Assembly (NCBI RefSeq): GCF_900170025.1
Contig: NZ_FWEX01000005.1
Coordinates: 109,073 to 173,072 of the forward strand
Direction of reading: 5' to 3'
DNA length: 64,000 nt
DNA from: Nitrospira sp. ND1
Lineage (GTDB): Bacteria; Nitrospirota; Nitrospiria; Nitrospirales; Nitrospiraceae
The translations under genes and the position numbers were made by a program. Positions within the stretch are counted from its first letter, which is position 1; each line of letters begins with the position of its first letter. Shown here one piece after another: positions 42,612-50,662 of the stretch. The notes under the pieces were generated by a model. The model searched no databases and had not been told where the DNA came from. It saw nothing but the letters and a program-made list of their open reading frames with translations.

Positions 42612-45600
42612 TCACTTCACCGCCTTGACGACCGCCATGGAGTCGGCCCACCAGTAGTGGCAGTCGTCCGGAGGGAGAAGCGACCGGACGATGCTGAGGG
42701 TGAACGACCCGAAATGATCGAGCAGGAAGCGTTGATGTCGCCGGCTGAACGAATCGATCTCGTTGGTGTAGTACGTGAAGACGCCGCCCGGACGCAGAAG
42801 CTTGGCGGCCATCGGAATGAACCCTTCGGCGAAATTGATGCTGTTGATGACGTACTCTTCGAATTCGACCTCGCTAGCCGGGTAGGTATCGAAGAACACC
42901 CCGTCGAACAGGCCGATGTCCTCCACGACATCCTGCCACCGTCCCTGCACGAGCCTGATGTCGCGATCCGGGTACTTGTCCGTCCATTCCGCGAAGGCGC
43001 GCATGACATCCCGGTTACACTCGATGATGGTATGCGAGCGGGGCCGGCCCGCCTGAATGTACGACGCCGAAATCCCCATACCGAACCCCACCTCAAGCAC
43101 ATCGCCGTGCCCGTCGGTCACGATGTCGGCCATGGCCTTCATCAGCGGCGCTTCCCAATCCTGCATGACCTGCTGCCCTTCGATGATGAGTTCCGACGGG
43201 TTGTACTCCGCCCGGCTCTCGGCCCAGCCGCGTTCGATGTCGGCCCGATCCGATCCTGAGACGAAGCGTTTCGACGCCTCATCGAGGGCCAAAAGATCAT
43301 CAGAGAACTCATCGAGGGCGCGGCGCAGCAGCCAATTCCGTTGGTTGGCGCGTGGAGGCGTCAAAAATTCTTCCTTGTTGATCTTGAGATACACCTCGAA
43401 CTCCGGCTTCCGTTGAATCACCGTCTTCCTCCGTTGTTCTCCATCCGACTCCAGGTCGTACAACCAGCGCGCTTCCGCAGCCGACAGGGCTTCCACCTCC
43501 CGCACCAGCCGGTCTTGCTCCTCGTCACCGAGACTGGCCAGGACCGCGGTCCAATCGCCGGGAGCGTCGGATTCCAGAAATACGCGCGCGTCTTTGACCT
43601 CGGGATGGGCGCGCACGTGGCATTCGATCTCTTGTGGTTCCACGCGGAACCCACGAATCTTGACCTGCTCATCGACACGCCCGAGAAATTCAAGATTTCC
43701 GTCCGAACGGCGGCGGGCCACATCGCCGGTGCGATACAGGCGCGCCCCCCTGTCATGACTAAAAGGATGGGGAATAAATTGTGCGGCTGTCAGCGCCGGT
43801 TGCCGATGATAGCCTCGCGCAAGGCCTGGACCGCCGATGTACAGGTCGCCGGGAACCCCGGCCGGCACCGGGTGGAGATGGCGATCCAGGACATACATCT
43901 CCACGTTGGCGATCGGCCGCCCGATCGGAATGGTCTGCAAGACAGTGCCATCCTGAGCCGGTCCGGGCCGGTAGGTACTCGCGGTGATCGTGGCTTCAGT
44001 CGGCCCATAGGAGTTACACCAATCAACCTGCTCTCCAGCCGCCCGTCGCCACCGCCGGAGGTCGTCCGGCAACGCTTTTTCGCTTCCTACGATGACCAGT
44101 CTGACCGATGATGGAATGGCCGCAGCCGTGCGCTCACTCTCCTCGGCCCAGCCGGCCCAATAGGGAGTTGGCAGGTTCAGCACCGTCACCCCCTGGGCAT
44201 GTAAGAAAGCCTGGAAATCGCCATAGGCTGGAACCGGCTCATTAGGGCGCAGGACGACTGTCGCCCCGGCCAGCCAGGTGGGGAAACATTCTTCTGCCGC
44301 GACGTCAAAACTCACAGAGGCAAACTGCAACACGCGATCCGCCGGGGACAGGTCATAGGCCTGAACCATCGCAAGGCCGTGGTTCACCAAGGCCCGATGA
44401 GTAATCCCGATGCCCTTGGGATTCCCTGTGGTGCCGGACGTATAGAGCAAATACGCAAGGTGGTCCGGATTCGGGCCGGTGACAAGATTATCGTCAGGCA
44501 AACCGGCGACAGCCGGCCATCCGGCATCAAGCGCCAAGACAGGCGCTGTGTGCTCGGGAAGGCTTTCGAGATGTCTTCCCTGAGTCAACAAGAGGTGAGG
44601 CTGCGCATCCCTGAAAATGGCCGCCTGCCGTTCAGCAGGATAGGAGGGATCGACCGGTACATAGGTCGCGCCGGCCTTGAGACAGCCCAGGATGCCGACG
44701 GCCATCTCCAGCGAGCGGTCCACGCAAAGCACGACAGGCGCCTCAGGGACGATCCCCTGCACTCGCAGATAACGGGCGAGTTGGTTGCCCAGGCGGTTCA
44801 ACGAATCATAGGTGATGGGGCCTCGGTCGCATTGCAGCGCAACCGCATCCGGTGTCTTGCTCGCCTGCGCTTCTATCAAGCGATGGAGCGAGGCTTCCTG
44901 CGGATAGGCCTCCCGTGGACTGCGACTATCGGCAAGCTCCAAGGCCTGCTCGCCGGGCGAGAGGATCGACAACTCACTCACCGATGCCTCCGGCGAGGCG
45001 ACGATCTGTCGCAGCAGTGCTTGCAGATGCCCGGCCATCCGCGCGATTGTGTCCGCGGCAAAGAGATCCGTACTGTATTCGAAGACCGCATCCAGGCTTC
45101 CATCGGTCTTCTGCGCCATCTCCAGCGTGAGATCGAAGACGGAGGTCCCCGTGCCGACGTTCAGCCGGGAAGCCTCAAGGTCCGCGAACCGACGGACGTC
45201 CGAGGGGCTATCCTCCAGCACGAACATCACCTGAAAGAGGGGCGTGTGGCCGAGATCCCGCACCACACCCAGTTCGTCGACCAAACGCTCAAAGGACAGG
45301 TCCTGATGGCTCTGCGCCCCGAGCACCATCACGCGAACGCGATCCAGCAGAGCCGGCAACGAGGGATTGCCGGACACATCCATCCGGAGCGCGACGGTGT
45401 TGACAAAACAGCCCACCAGTTGTTCCGCTTCGCATCCCGCGCGGTTGGCCACCGGGGTGCCGATGCAGAAATCGGTCTGGCGGCTATACCGAGACAAGAG
45501 GAGACCGAGGGCAGAGACCAACAACATGAACGGCGTGGCGCGGTAGCGGGCCCCCACTTCATACAGGCGACGCGCGAGCTCCGGTTCCAGCGTCCACGGA

Positions 45601-48335
45601 TGACGGGCGCCTCGATGACCTTGGATGGCCGGTCGCGGATAGTCCCAGGGCAGGTTCAGCAACGGAGGCGCCCCCTCCAATTGATTCGCCCAATATTCAA
45701 GCAACCTTCGATCAGCTGCGCCCTTGGGTCTCTCTCGCTGAGCGGCGATCAGATCGACATATTGAATCGAGAGAACCGGCAGCGGTGACGGGCGACAGTC
45801 CTTGAAGGCCTCATACAAGGAGGCCAATTCCCGCCTGAGCACATCCATCGACCAACCGTCCGCCACGATGTGATGCAAGGTCAGCGAGAGCACGTGATTC
45901 ATATCGTCGAGCCGGAAGAGGCAGCCACGAATGAGCGGCCCATTGGCAAGGTCGAACGGGCGACAGGCTTCTTCTCCGGCCAAGCGCAGGATCTGCGCCT
46001 CCCTGTCAGGCTCAACCGATGTGCGCAGGTCTTCGATATCCAGAGCGAGGATAAGTTGGGGCACGATGATGTGTGAGGGACGGCCGTTGCGCAACGCGAA
46101 ACATGCGCGAAGGATCTCGTGGCGCTGAATGATCTCATCCAGCGACCGGCGTAACGCCTCCACGTCAAGGGCACCGACAAGCCGCAAGGCGACCGGAATG
46201 TTGTTGATCGAACTGCCTGAAGACAACTGGTCCAGAAACCAAAACCGTTCTTGCGCGAAAGACAGCGGCAGTGTTTCGTCGCGTGACACCCGCCGGATCG
46301 ATTCGATCGGGGCACCTGGATCGGCCGGCAAACAGGTCTCGACATGAGCCGAGAAAGCGGCAAGCGTCGGGTGATCGAACAGCGCGTCCAAGGGAACATC
46401 GAGTCCGCGGACCTCCCGCACCCGCGCCACCACCTGAAGCCCGCGCAAGGAGTCGCCGCCCAGGGCGAAGAAGTCGTCACCCGACTCGACGTTGGGCCGG
46501 TTCAACACCTGCGACCAGATGTCCGCCAGCACCTGCTCGAGGCCGTCCTCGTCCCCGACTGTTGCAGGCTCCTCCTCCACAACGACTGCTGCGGAGGAAT
46601 CCCTCAGCACCGACTCTTCGACCGCGATCAATTCCCGGGCGAGAAATTTGTCACGGCACAGACTTCGCTGAACCTTTCCGCTCGAGGTTTTTGGAAGCGT
46701 CCCTGCCTTGATGAGCACCACTGCAAAAACCGACACCTCATGCGCCTGCGCCACCGTCTGTCGGATGGCAGTGGTGACCGCTTGCAGATCGAGGGCCTGG
46801 GAGCGCGGCTCCATCTCCTGCACCACCACAAGTTGCTCTTCATCCCCTTCAGTGATCGCGAATGCCGCTCCGGCTCCAGGCCTGAGCGCCGGATGGCACT
46901 CCTCGACTGTCCGTTCGATGTCGTGCGGATAGTGATTGCGGCCCCGGATGATGATGAGGTCTTTCAATCTGCCGGTGACGAACAGTTCCCCGTTTTTGAG
47001 GAACCCGAGATCTCCGGTCCTGAGGAAGGGCCTCTCTCCTGTCCCGGCAAGTGATGCCTGAAAGGTCTCCCGGGATTCTGCTTCCCTCTGCCAATAACCC
47101 TGAGCGACGCAAGGTCCACCCACCCAAATCTCCCCCTCCTGACCATCCGCACAGGCGATTCCGGAGTCGGGATGGACGATGCGGATCTGACGCCCTGATC
47201 GGTCGACACCGCAGCTCACCAGGAGATGGCTTGCCGAGCCGGATGCAGACGCCGTCGGCTCAGACCGGAGTCGGGAGCGCTCGAACGGCTGCACGAGGGG
47301 TCCCGCTCCACGGGTTCCACCCGAGACCAGCAGCGTCGCCTCGGCCAATCCATAACAGGGATAAAAAGCCTCCTTGCGGAATCCACGGGCTCGAAACCTG
47401 CCGGAGAACCGTTCGATCGTCGCGGCGCGAACGGGTTCGGCACCGTTGAAGGCCAGGGTCCACGAACTCAAATCCAGCAATTCCCGCTGCACCTCGGTAA
47501 TCTGCCGCACACAGAGGTCATACGAGAAATTCGGCCCCCCGCTGGTCGTCGCGCGGTACCGCGTGATCGCCGACAGCCACCGTACCGGCTTCTGAAGAAA
47601 ATGCACCGGAGACATCAAGATGCAGGAGGCGCCGAGGTAGAGGGGTTGCAACACATTGCCGATCAACCCCATGTCGTGATACAGCGGCAGCCACCCGACG
47701 ATGACGTCTTGCGACGTATGGCCGAAGGCCTCCTGAATCAGGCGCTGGTTATGCAACAGATTGGCATGACTGACCATCACGCCCTTCGGAAGGCCGGTTG
47801 AGCCGGAGGTGTATTGCAGAAAAGCCAGCGTCTCCGCTGTAATGTCCGGCTCACTCCAATCTTCGTCGACACCCGACGGCACGTTGTCGGTATTGAGCCA
47901 CTGGAGCGTCGCCAGACTCCCGTACCCGTCCTCCTTGACGGAGAGCCGGTCGATCACCCGCGCGATGCCGCTCGTCGTTAATGCGTAGGCCGCTTGCGAA
48001 TCTGCAAGTATCGCTCGAACTCTCGGCCAGCCGCGTTGCCGCTGCGGCGGATAGGCCGGCACGGCCACCACTCCGGCATAGAGACAACCGAAAAACGCGG
48101 CCAGATAGTCGAGCCCCGGCGGGTACAGCAACAGCGCCCGCTCTCCTGCCGCGCCACACGACTGCAACCACGCCGCGATGGCCCTGGCGCGGCGATCCAA
48201 CTCGCCATAGTCCCACGTCAGCGCATCCGTCTCACCGTCGCGAAGATACGTATACGCATGTTTGGATGGGGCGTCCGACATCCGCACACGAAGGAGTTCG
48301 ACGAGTGTCTGGTATTGACAAGCGTTGCGCAGCAT
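42612..48335 (-). CDS. Starter NRPS, FAAL-ACP-C-A-GAMT-like methyltransferase
   Basis: 1907 aa, first gene of the operon. The FAAL (1-570) has YTSGSTGLPKG and GWLPLYHDMGLIG and should load a fatty acid as acyl-AMP. ACP Ser629. C domain about 688-1110 with HHIVADG (821-827). A domain from about 1148 to A8 ([15 protein letters not shown], near 1560). Then a linker and a class I methyltransferase (about 1705-1907). The A code residues D-V-E-N-I-G-S-I-T are unassigned but resemble codes for basic residues. The methyltransferase closely tracks guanidinoacetate N-methyltransferase: VLEVGFGMG (1746 on), IIECN, DTYP and PPDDC. It retains both acids that grip guanidine in GAMT (here Glu1728 and Asp1816). 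The A9-A10 part is on the next gene. Confidence 0.92.
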   Translation of the reverse strand: MLRNACQYQTLVELLRVRMSDAPSKHAYTYLRDGETDALTWDYGELDRRARAIAAWLQSCGAAGERALLLYPPGLDYLAAFFGCLYAGVVAVPAYPPQRQRGWPRVRAILADSQAAYALTTSGIARVIDRLSVKEDGYGSLATLQWLNTDNVPSGVDEDWSEPDITAETLAFLQYTSGSTGLPKGVMVSHANLLHNQRLIQEAFGHTSQDVIVGWLPLYHDMGLIGNVLQPLYLGASCILMSPVHFLQKPVRWLSAITRYRATTSGGPNFSYDLCVRQITEVQRELLDLSSWTLAFNGAEPVRAATIERFSGRFRARGFRKEAFYPCYGLAEATLLVSGGTRGAGPLVQPFERSRLRSEPTASASGSASHLLVSCGVDRSGRQIRIVHPDSGIACADGQEGEIWVGGPCVAQGYWQREAESRETFQASLAGTGERPFLRTGDLGFLKNGELFVTGRLKDLIIIRGRNHYPHDIERTVEECHPALRPGAGAAFAITEGDEEQLVVVQEMEPRSQALDLQAVTTAIRQTVAQAHEVSVFAVVLIKAGTLPKTSSGKVQRSLCRDKFLARELIAVEESVLRDSSAAVVVEEEPATVGDEDGLEQVLADIWSQVLNRPNVESGDDFFALGGDSLRGLQVVARVREVRGLDVPLDALFDHPTLAAFSAHVETCLPADPGAPIESIRRVSRDETLPLSFAQERFWFLDQLSSGSSINNIPVALRLVGALDVEALRRSLDEIIQRHEILRACFALRNGRPSHIIVPQLILALDIEDLRTSVEPDREAQILRLAGEEACRPFDLANGPLIRGCLFRLDDMNHVLSLTLHHIVADGWSMDVLRRELASLYEAFKDCRPSPLPVLSIQYVDLIAAQRERPKGAADRRLLEYWANQLEGAPPLLNLPWDYPRPAIQGHRGARHPWTLEPELARRLYEVGARYRATPFMLLVSALGLLLSRYSRQTDFCIGTPVANRAGCEAEQLVGCFVNTVALRMDVSGNPSLPALLDRVRVMVLGAQSHQDLSFERLVDELGVVRDLGHTPLFQVMFVLEDSPSDVRRFADLEASRLNVGTGTSVFDLTLEMAQKTDGSLDAVFEYSTDLFAADTIARMAGHLQALLRQIVASPEASVSELSILSPGEQALELADSRSPREAYPQEASLHRLIEAQASKTPDAVALQCDRGPITYDSLNRLGNQLARYLRVQGIVPEAPVVLCVDRSLEMAVGILGCLKAGATYVPVDPSYPAERQAAIFRDAQPHLLLTQGRHLESLPEHTAPVLALDAGWPAVAGLPDDNLVTGPNPDHLAYLLYTSGTTGNPKGIGITHRALVNHGLAMVQAYDLSPADRVLQFASVSFDVAAEECFPTWLAGATVVLRPNEPVPAYGDFQAFLHAQGVTVLNLPTPYWAGWAEESERTAAAIPSSVRLVIVGSEKALPDDLRRWRRAAGEQVDWCNSYGPTEATITASTYRPGPAQDGTVLQTIPIGRPIANVEMYVLDRHLHPVPAGVPGDLYIGGPGLARGYHRQPALTAAQFIPHPFSHDRGARLYRTGDVARRRSDGNLEFLGRVDEQVKIRGFRVEPQEIECHVRAHPEVKDARVFLESDAPGDWTAVLASLGDEEQDRLVREVEALSAAEARWLYDLESDGEQRRKTVIQRKPEFEVYLKINKEEFLTPPRANQRNWLLRRALDEFSDDLLALDEASKRFVSGSDRADIERGWAESRAEYNPSELIIEGQQVMQDWEAPLMKAMADIVTDGHGDVLEVGFGMGISASYIQAGRPRSHTIIECNRDVMRAFAEWTDKYPDRDIRLVQGRWQDVVEDIGLFDGVFFDTYPASEVEFEEYVINSINFAEGFIPMAAKLLRPGGVFTYYTNEIDSFSRRHQRFLLDHFGSFTLSIVRSLLPPDDCHYWWADSMAVVKAVK

Positions 48336-48741
48336 CTCGAATCCACCCTGCCTTCCCGACCGTTGCGTGAATTTGTGTCTACTCTACAAGACGCACCTCA
48401 TCGAAAATCTTGCATGTTCACATTCCGGATCCTGCTGCTCGATCACCAGATCCGCCCCATCGATGGAAACAATTCGTGTTGGACGTCGAAGAAGAAGGGC
48501 CTATGGACGATGACGGAAAGATGGGGAGGGCCCGCGAATAATCCAGTGCAGGAGGTTGGGAAATCGGTCTGCAGCCGCTGGTTGAATCATCACGCGGCTG
48601 CGAGTGCAGTCGTCATGAGTTGCTCACAATTCACGGCAGCCCCCCATTCGAGGGACACCTCTCGCGGAATGACATCGTTCGATCCCGGCATATACTTGGA
48701 CCATAACGAGACATGAGGGGCTCACCTAACCAGGAGGCATT
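48336..48741. promoter_or_regulatory. Divergent intergenic region, NRPS operon / pilZ
   Basis: About 400 nt without a convincing gene between the start of the NRPS operon (- strand) and pilZ (+ strand). It must hold the operon's promoter, but I could not place it. I saw no good match to a Fur box (GATAATGATAATCATTATC-like), so iron control is not shown by the sequence. Confidence 0.5.
48669..48696 (+). promoter_or_regulatory. Candidate sigma-70 promoter of pilZ gene
   Basis: ATGACA (-35, 5 of 6 matches) and TATACT (-10) are separated by 16 nt. Transcription would start about 40 nt before the GTG start of the PilZ gene. Confidence 0.45.
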
Positions 48742-49107
48742 GTGAAACAGCGATACACCAAGCGCGAACCGGTCCAGAGCACTTGTATCCTCTCCTGTGA
48801 AGGAATGATGGGGCAGGGACAGCTGCTGAATCTCTCCGTGCCGGGTTGCCTGCTGAAAACCAGTATGAAACTCAAGGTGGGGCAGTATGTGGACCTGCGC
48901 CTATCCTTCCCGACCAGTGCGACGGCCCTGCAAGTCAAATTGGCGGCTGTTCGATGGGCGAAGAACGGGCAGGTCGGGCTCGAATTTATCCGGATGTCCG
49001 AGACCGACCAGACCCGGCTCCGTTTCCTCTCCGGCCATATCGAGAAACGGACGCCTCAACAGGCTTGGAGTGAGCGGGTTGTCTGCGTGGGCACCACCGC
49101 GGGATAG
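48742..49107 (+). CDS. PilZ-domain protein
   Basis: 121 aa. GTG start with CAGGAGG 6 nt upstream. It is a single PilZ domain with the c-di-GMP-binding pattern: R4-x-x-x-R8 at the N-terminus and N-L-S-V-P-G (NxSxxG) at about 31-36, followed by the beta-barrel segments (VDLRLSFP, AAVRWAKNGQVGLEFIRM). Such single-domain proteins act as c-di-GMP receptors. No partner is encoded nearby. It is transcribed away from the NRPS operon and has its own candidate promoter. Confidence 0.85.
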   Translation: MKQRYTKREPVQSTCILSCEGMMGQGQLLNLSVPGCLLKTSMKLKVGQYVDLRLSFPTSATALQVKLAAVRWAKNGQVGLEFIRMSETDQTRLRFLSGHIEKRTPQQAWSERVVCVGTTAG

Positions 49108-49698
49108 CCGGTTGGAGCCCGATCAGCATCCGCCATGGGCATGGTCTCCACTCTAACCGTCCCGCATCAAGAGGCTCCTCTCCACGATGGGAATGCGCCC
49201 CGGAGGTGCATTCCCATCTCCCCCCATATCTCCACCTCCGAACAACTACGGACTTGCACGACCACCTGACGGCATGGTTGACTGAAAAAGGGTGAAGGTG
49301 TCTGCTTTGGTTGTGCCCACCCAGGGCGGCAAGAGGTCTCGACATCCTCCTGGCGGGATCTGCCTTCACCCCCGAATTTATCTTCCTATTCTCTCTGCGG
49401 TCCCGGCGTATTCAGAGCCATCCCTTATCTTCAGCTTCCTGACCCTGAAAATATCTCTCAAATCACATCATCTATATCTCATATGTATTTGATATTTAAA
49501 TATTACTAGATACAGGCACAAAGGCAATATTTCCGCTTCACCGCACCCCCTCCTTAGATCACAACCCCTCCCCTCCTCCACGGTATTCTCAGCATCCCGC
49601 TTGCTGGGTATTGTTGAGCATGCACGAGTCATTACAAACCCTGCCCCAATCCCCCGGCAGGCTCCCCCAAATGACTCTCCCCTTTCACCGGAGGCACT
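49108..49698. other. Intergenic region, partly AT-rich
   Basis: 590 nt without a supported gene. It holds the inverted repeat at 49186-49218 and, near 49445-49515, a short AT-rich stretch with the perfect palindrome ATATTTAAATAT (49492-49503). The short frames here lack a ribosome site and family resemblance. Confidence 0.5.
49186..49218 (+). terminator. Inverted repeat, probable terminator after pilZ
   Basis: GATGGGAATGC pairs perfectly with GCATTCCCATC (11 bp, 11-nt loop), 79 nt after the PilZ stop. It is followed by a C-rich rather than T-rich run, so factor-independent termination is not certain. Confidence 0.5.
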
Positions 49699-49899
49699 AT
49701 GCATAAACAAGTCGGAAGAATCGGATCCGTGCGCCGAGAACTTCATGGCAAGGCCTGCCCGTTCTGCGGAGGACACAAGTATCAATTGGTACTCCGTTCT
49801 CAGACCTCACCCGGCACCGACGGCCTCTTCGCCCGCTGCAGCCAATGCCAACGAGCCAAGGAACTCGACGAAGATCTGGGCCGTATTCTGTGGATGTAG
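49699..49899 (+). CDS. Small zinc-ribbon protein
   Basis: 66 aa with a GGAGG site 5 nt before the ATG. Two CxxC knuckles (CPFC at 20-23 and CSQC at 47-50) suggest a single structural zinc. The N-terminus is basic and the C-terminus acidic. The function is unknown. It is the kind of small conserved protein I associate with Nitrospira genomes, but that is recollection only. Confidence 0.65.
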   Translation: MHKQVGRIGSVRRELHGKACPFCGGHKYQLVLRSQTSPGTDGLFARCSQCQRAKELDEDLGRILWM

Positions 49900-49952
49900 C
49901 GATCTTCGTCCACCCGGTGTCACGACCCACACATACTGCACCACGAGGATTC

Positions 49953-50228
49953 ATGGCCAGTTCGAAAAAGGTGATACGCAAATCATCCCAACAGAAAGCG
50001 CATGCGCTGCGAATGCTTCTGACCAGCGGGGTGATCCGATCCGCCGAGATCGATCCCCCGGGCATGGGAACTTCACACGCACAGATGAGTCCGTCTCGGA
50101 CCTTGTCTCCGGGGAGATCAGTGTATGGAAAGCGCGTTCACACCACAGACCACAAGCGACACATGGGCCTGCTCGCCCAGTGGCAGACCACTTTTCTCGA
50201 TATCCTGAAGGAATTCGGAAAAAGATAG
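49953..50228 (+). CDS. Small basic protein, unknown
   Basis: 91 aa from the ATG at 49953, preceded by GAGG at 5-nt spacing. The same frame is open upstream, but without a better start. Lys/Arg-rich ends surround a less ordered middle, and the C-terminal third (HMGLLAQWQTTFLDILKEF) looks helical. It lies 53 nt after the zinc-ribbon gene on the same strand. I do not recognise it; it could be a chance frame. Confidence 0.4.
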   Translation: MASSKKVIRKSSQQKAHALRMLLTSGVIRSAEIDPPGMGTSHAQMSPSRTLSPGRSVYGKRVHTTDHKRHMGLLAQWQTTFLDILKEFGKR

Positions 50229-50423
50229 TTGAAGATCGCGGCACGTCCCCACGTCCACCTCACTCCGCTAAAAGCCGGCCGCTCCGGCGTCAAAATCATT
50301 CGCGAGAATTACTTGAGTGCGCTCCATGCTCTGGGGTATGATCCCACCTCTTCTTCGAGAGGGTTCGTATTCGAAGGATCTAGGCGGGGGAACTCAATAC
50401 AAATTCTGCGGGTAGCGACTTGC

Positions 50424-50514
50424 GGAGAGGTGGCCGAGTGGCCGAAGGCACCGGTTTGCTAAACCGGCACAGGTCAAAAGCCTGTCGCGGGTTCAAATCC
50501 CGCCCTCTCCGCCA
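50424..50514 (+). tRNA. tRNA-Ser(GCU), CCA encoded
   Basis: A 7-bp acceptor stem GGAGAGG/CCTCTCC, the long variable arm of a class II tRNA, anticodon loop TTGCTAA (anticodon GCT), GGTTCAAATCC T-arm, discriminator G and genomic CCA at 50512-50514. Confidence 0.96.
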
Positions 50515-50586
50515 CGTCGAACATCAAGAGTTGATTTTTCTTCGGTGATCCTGTAGACAGAAACCCCTCCAGCATCCTGCCGAAAT

Positions 50587-50662
50587 GCCGAGGTAGCTCA
50601 GTTGGTAGAGCACAGCCCTGAAAAGGCTGGTGTCGACAGTTCGATTCTGTCCCTCGGCACCA
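50587..50662 (+). tRNA. tRNA-Phe(GAA), integration target
   Basis: Acceptor stem GCCGAGG/CCTCGGC, D-arm AGCTCAGTTGGTAGAGC, anticodon loop CTGAAAA (anticodon GAA), T-arm with GTTCGATTC, and encoded CCA (50660-50662). The integrase gene on the opposite strand ends inside it, marking its 3' half as the attachment site of the element to the right. Confidence 0.97.

Noticed and set aside
49292..49492. 66-aa + frame in the pilZ downstream gap
   Set aside because: No ribosome site; composition fits non-coding DNA.
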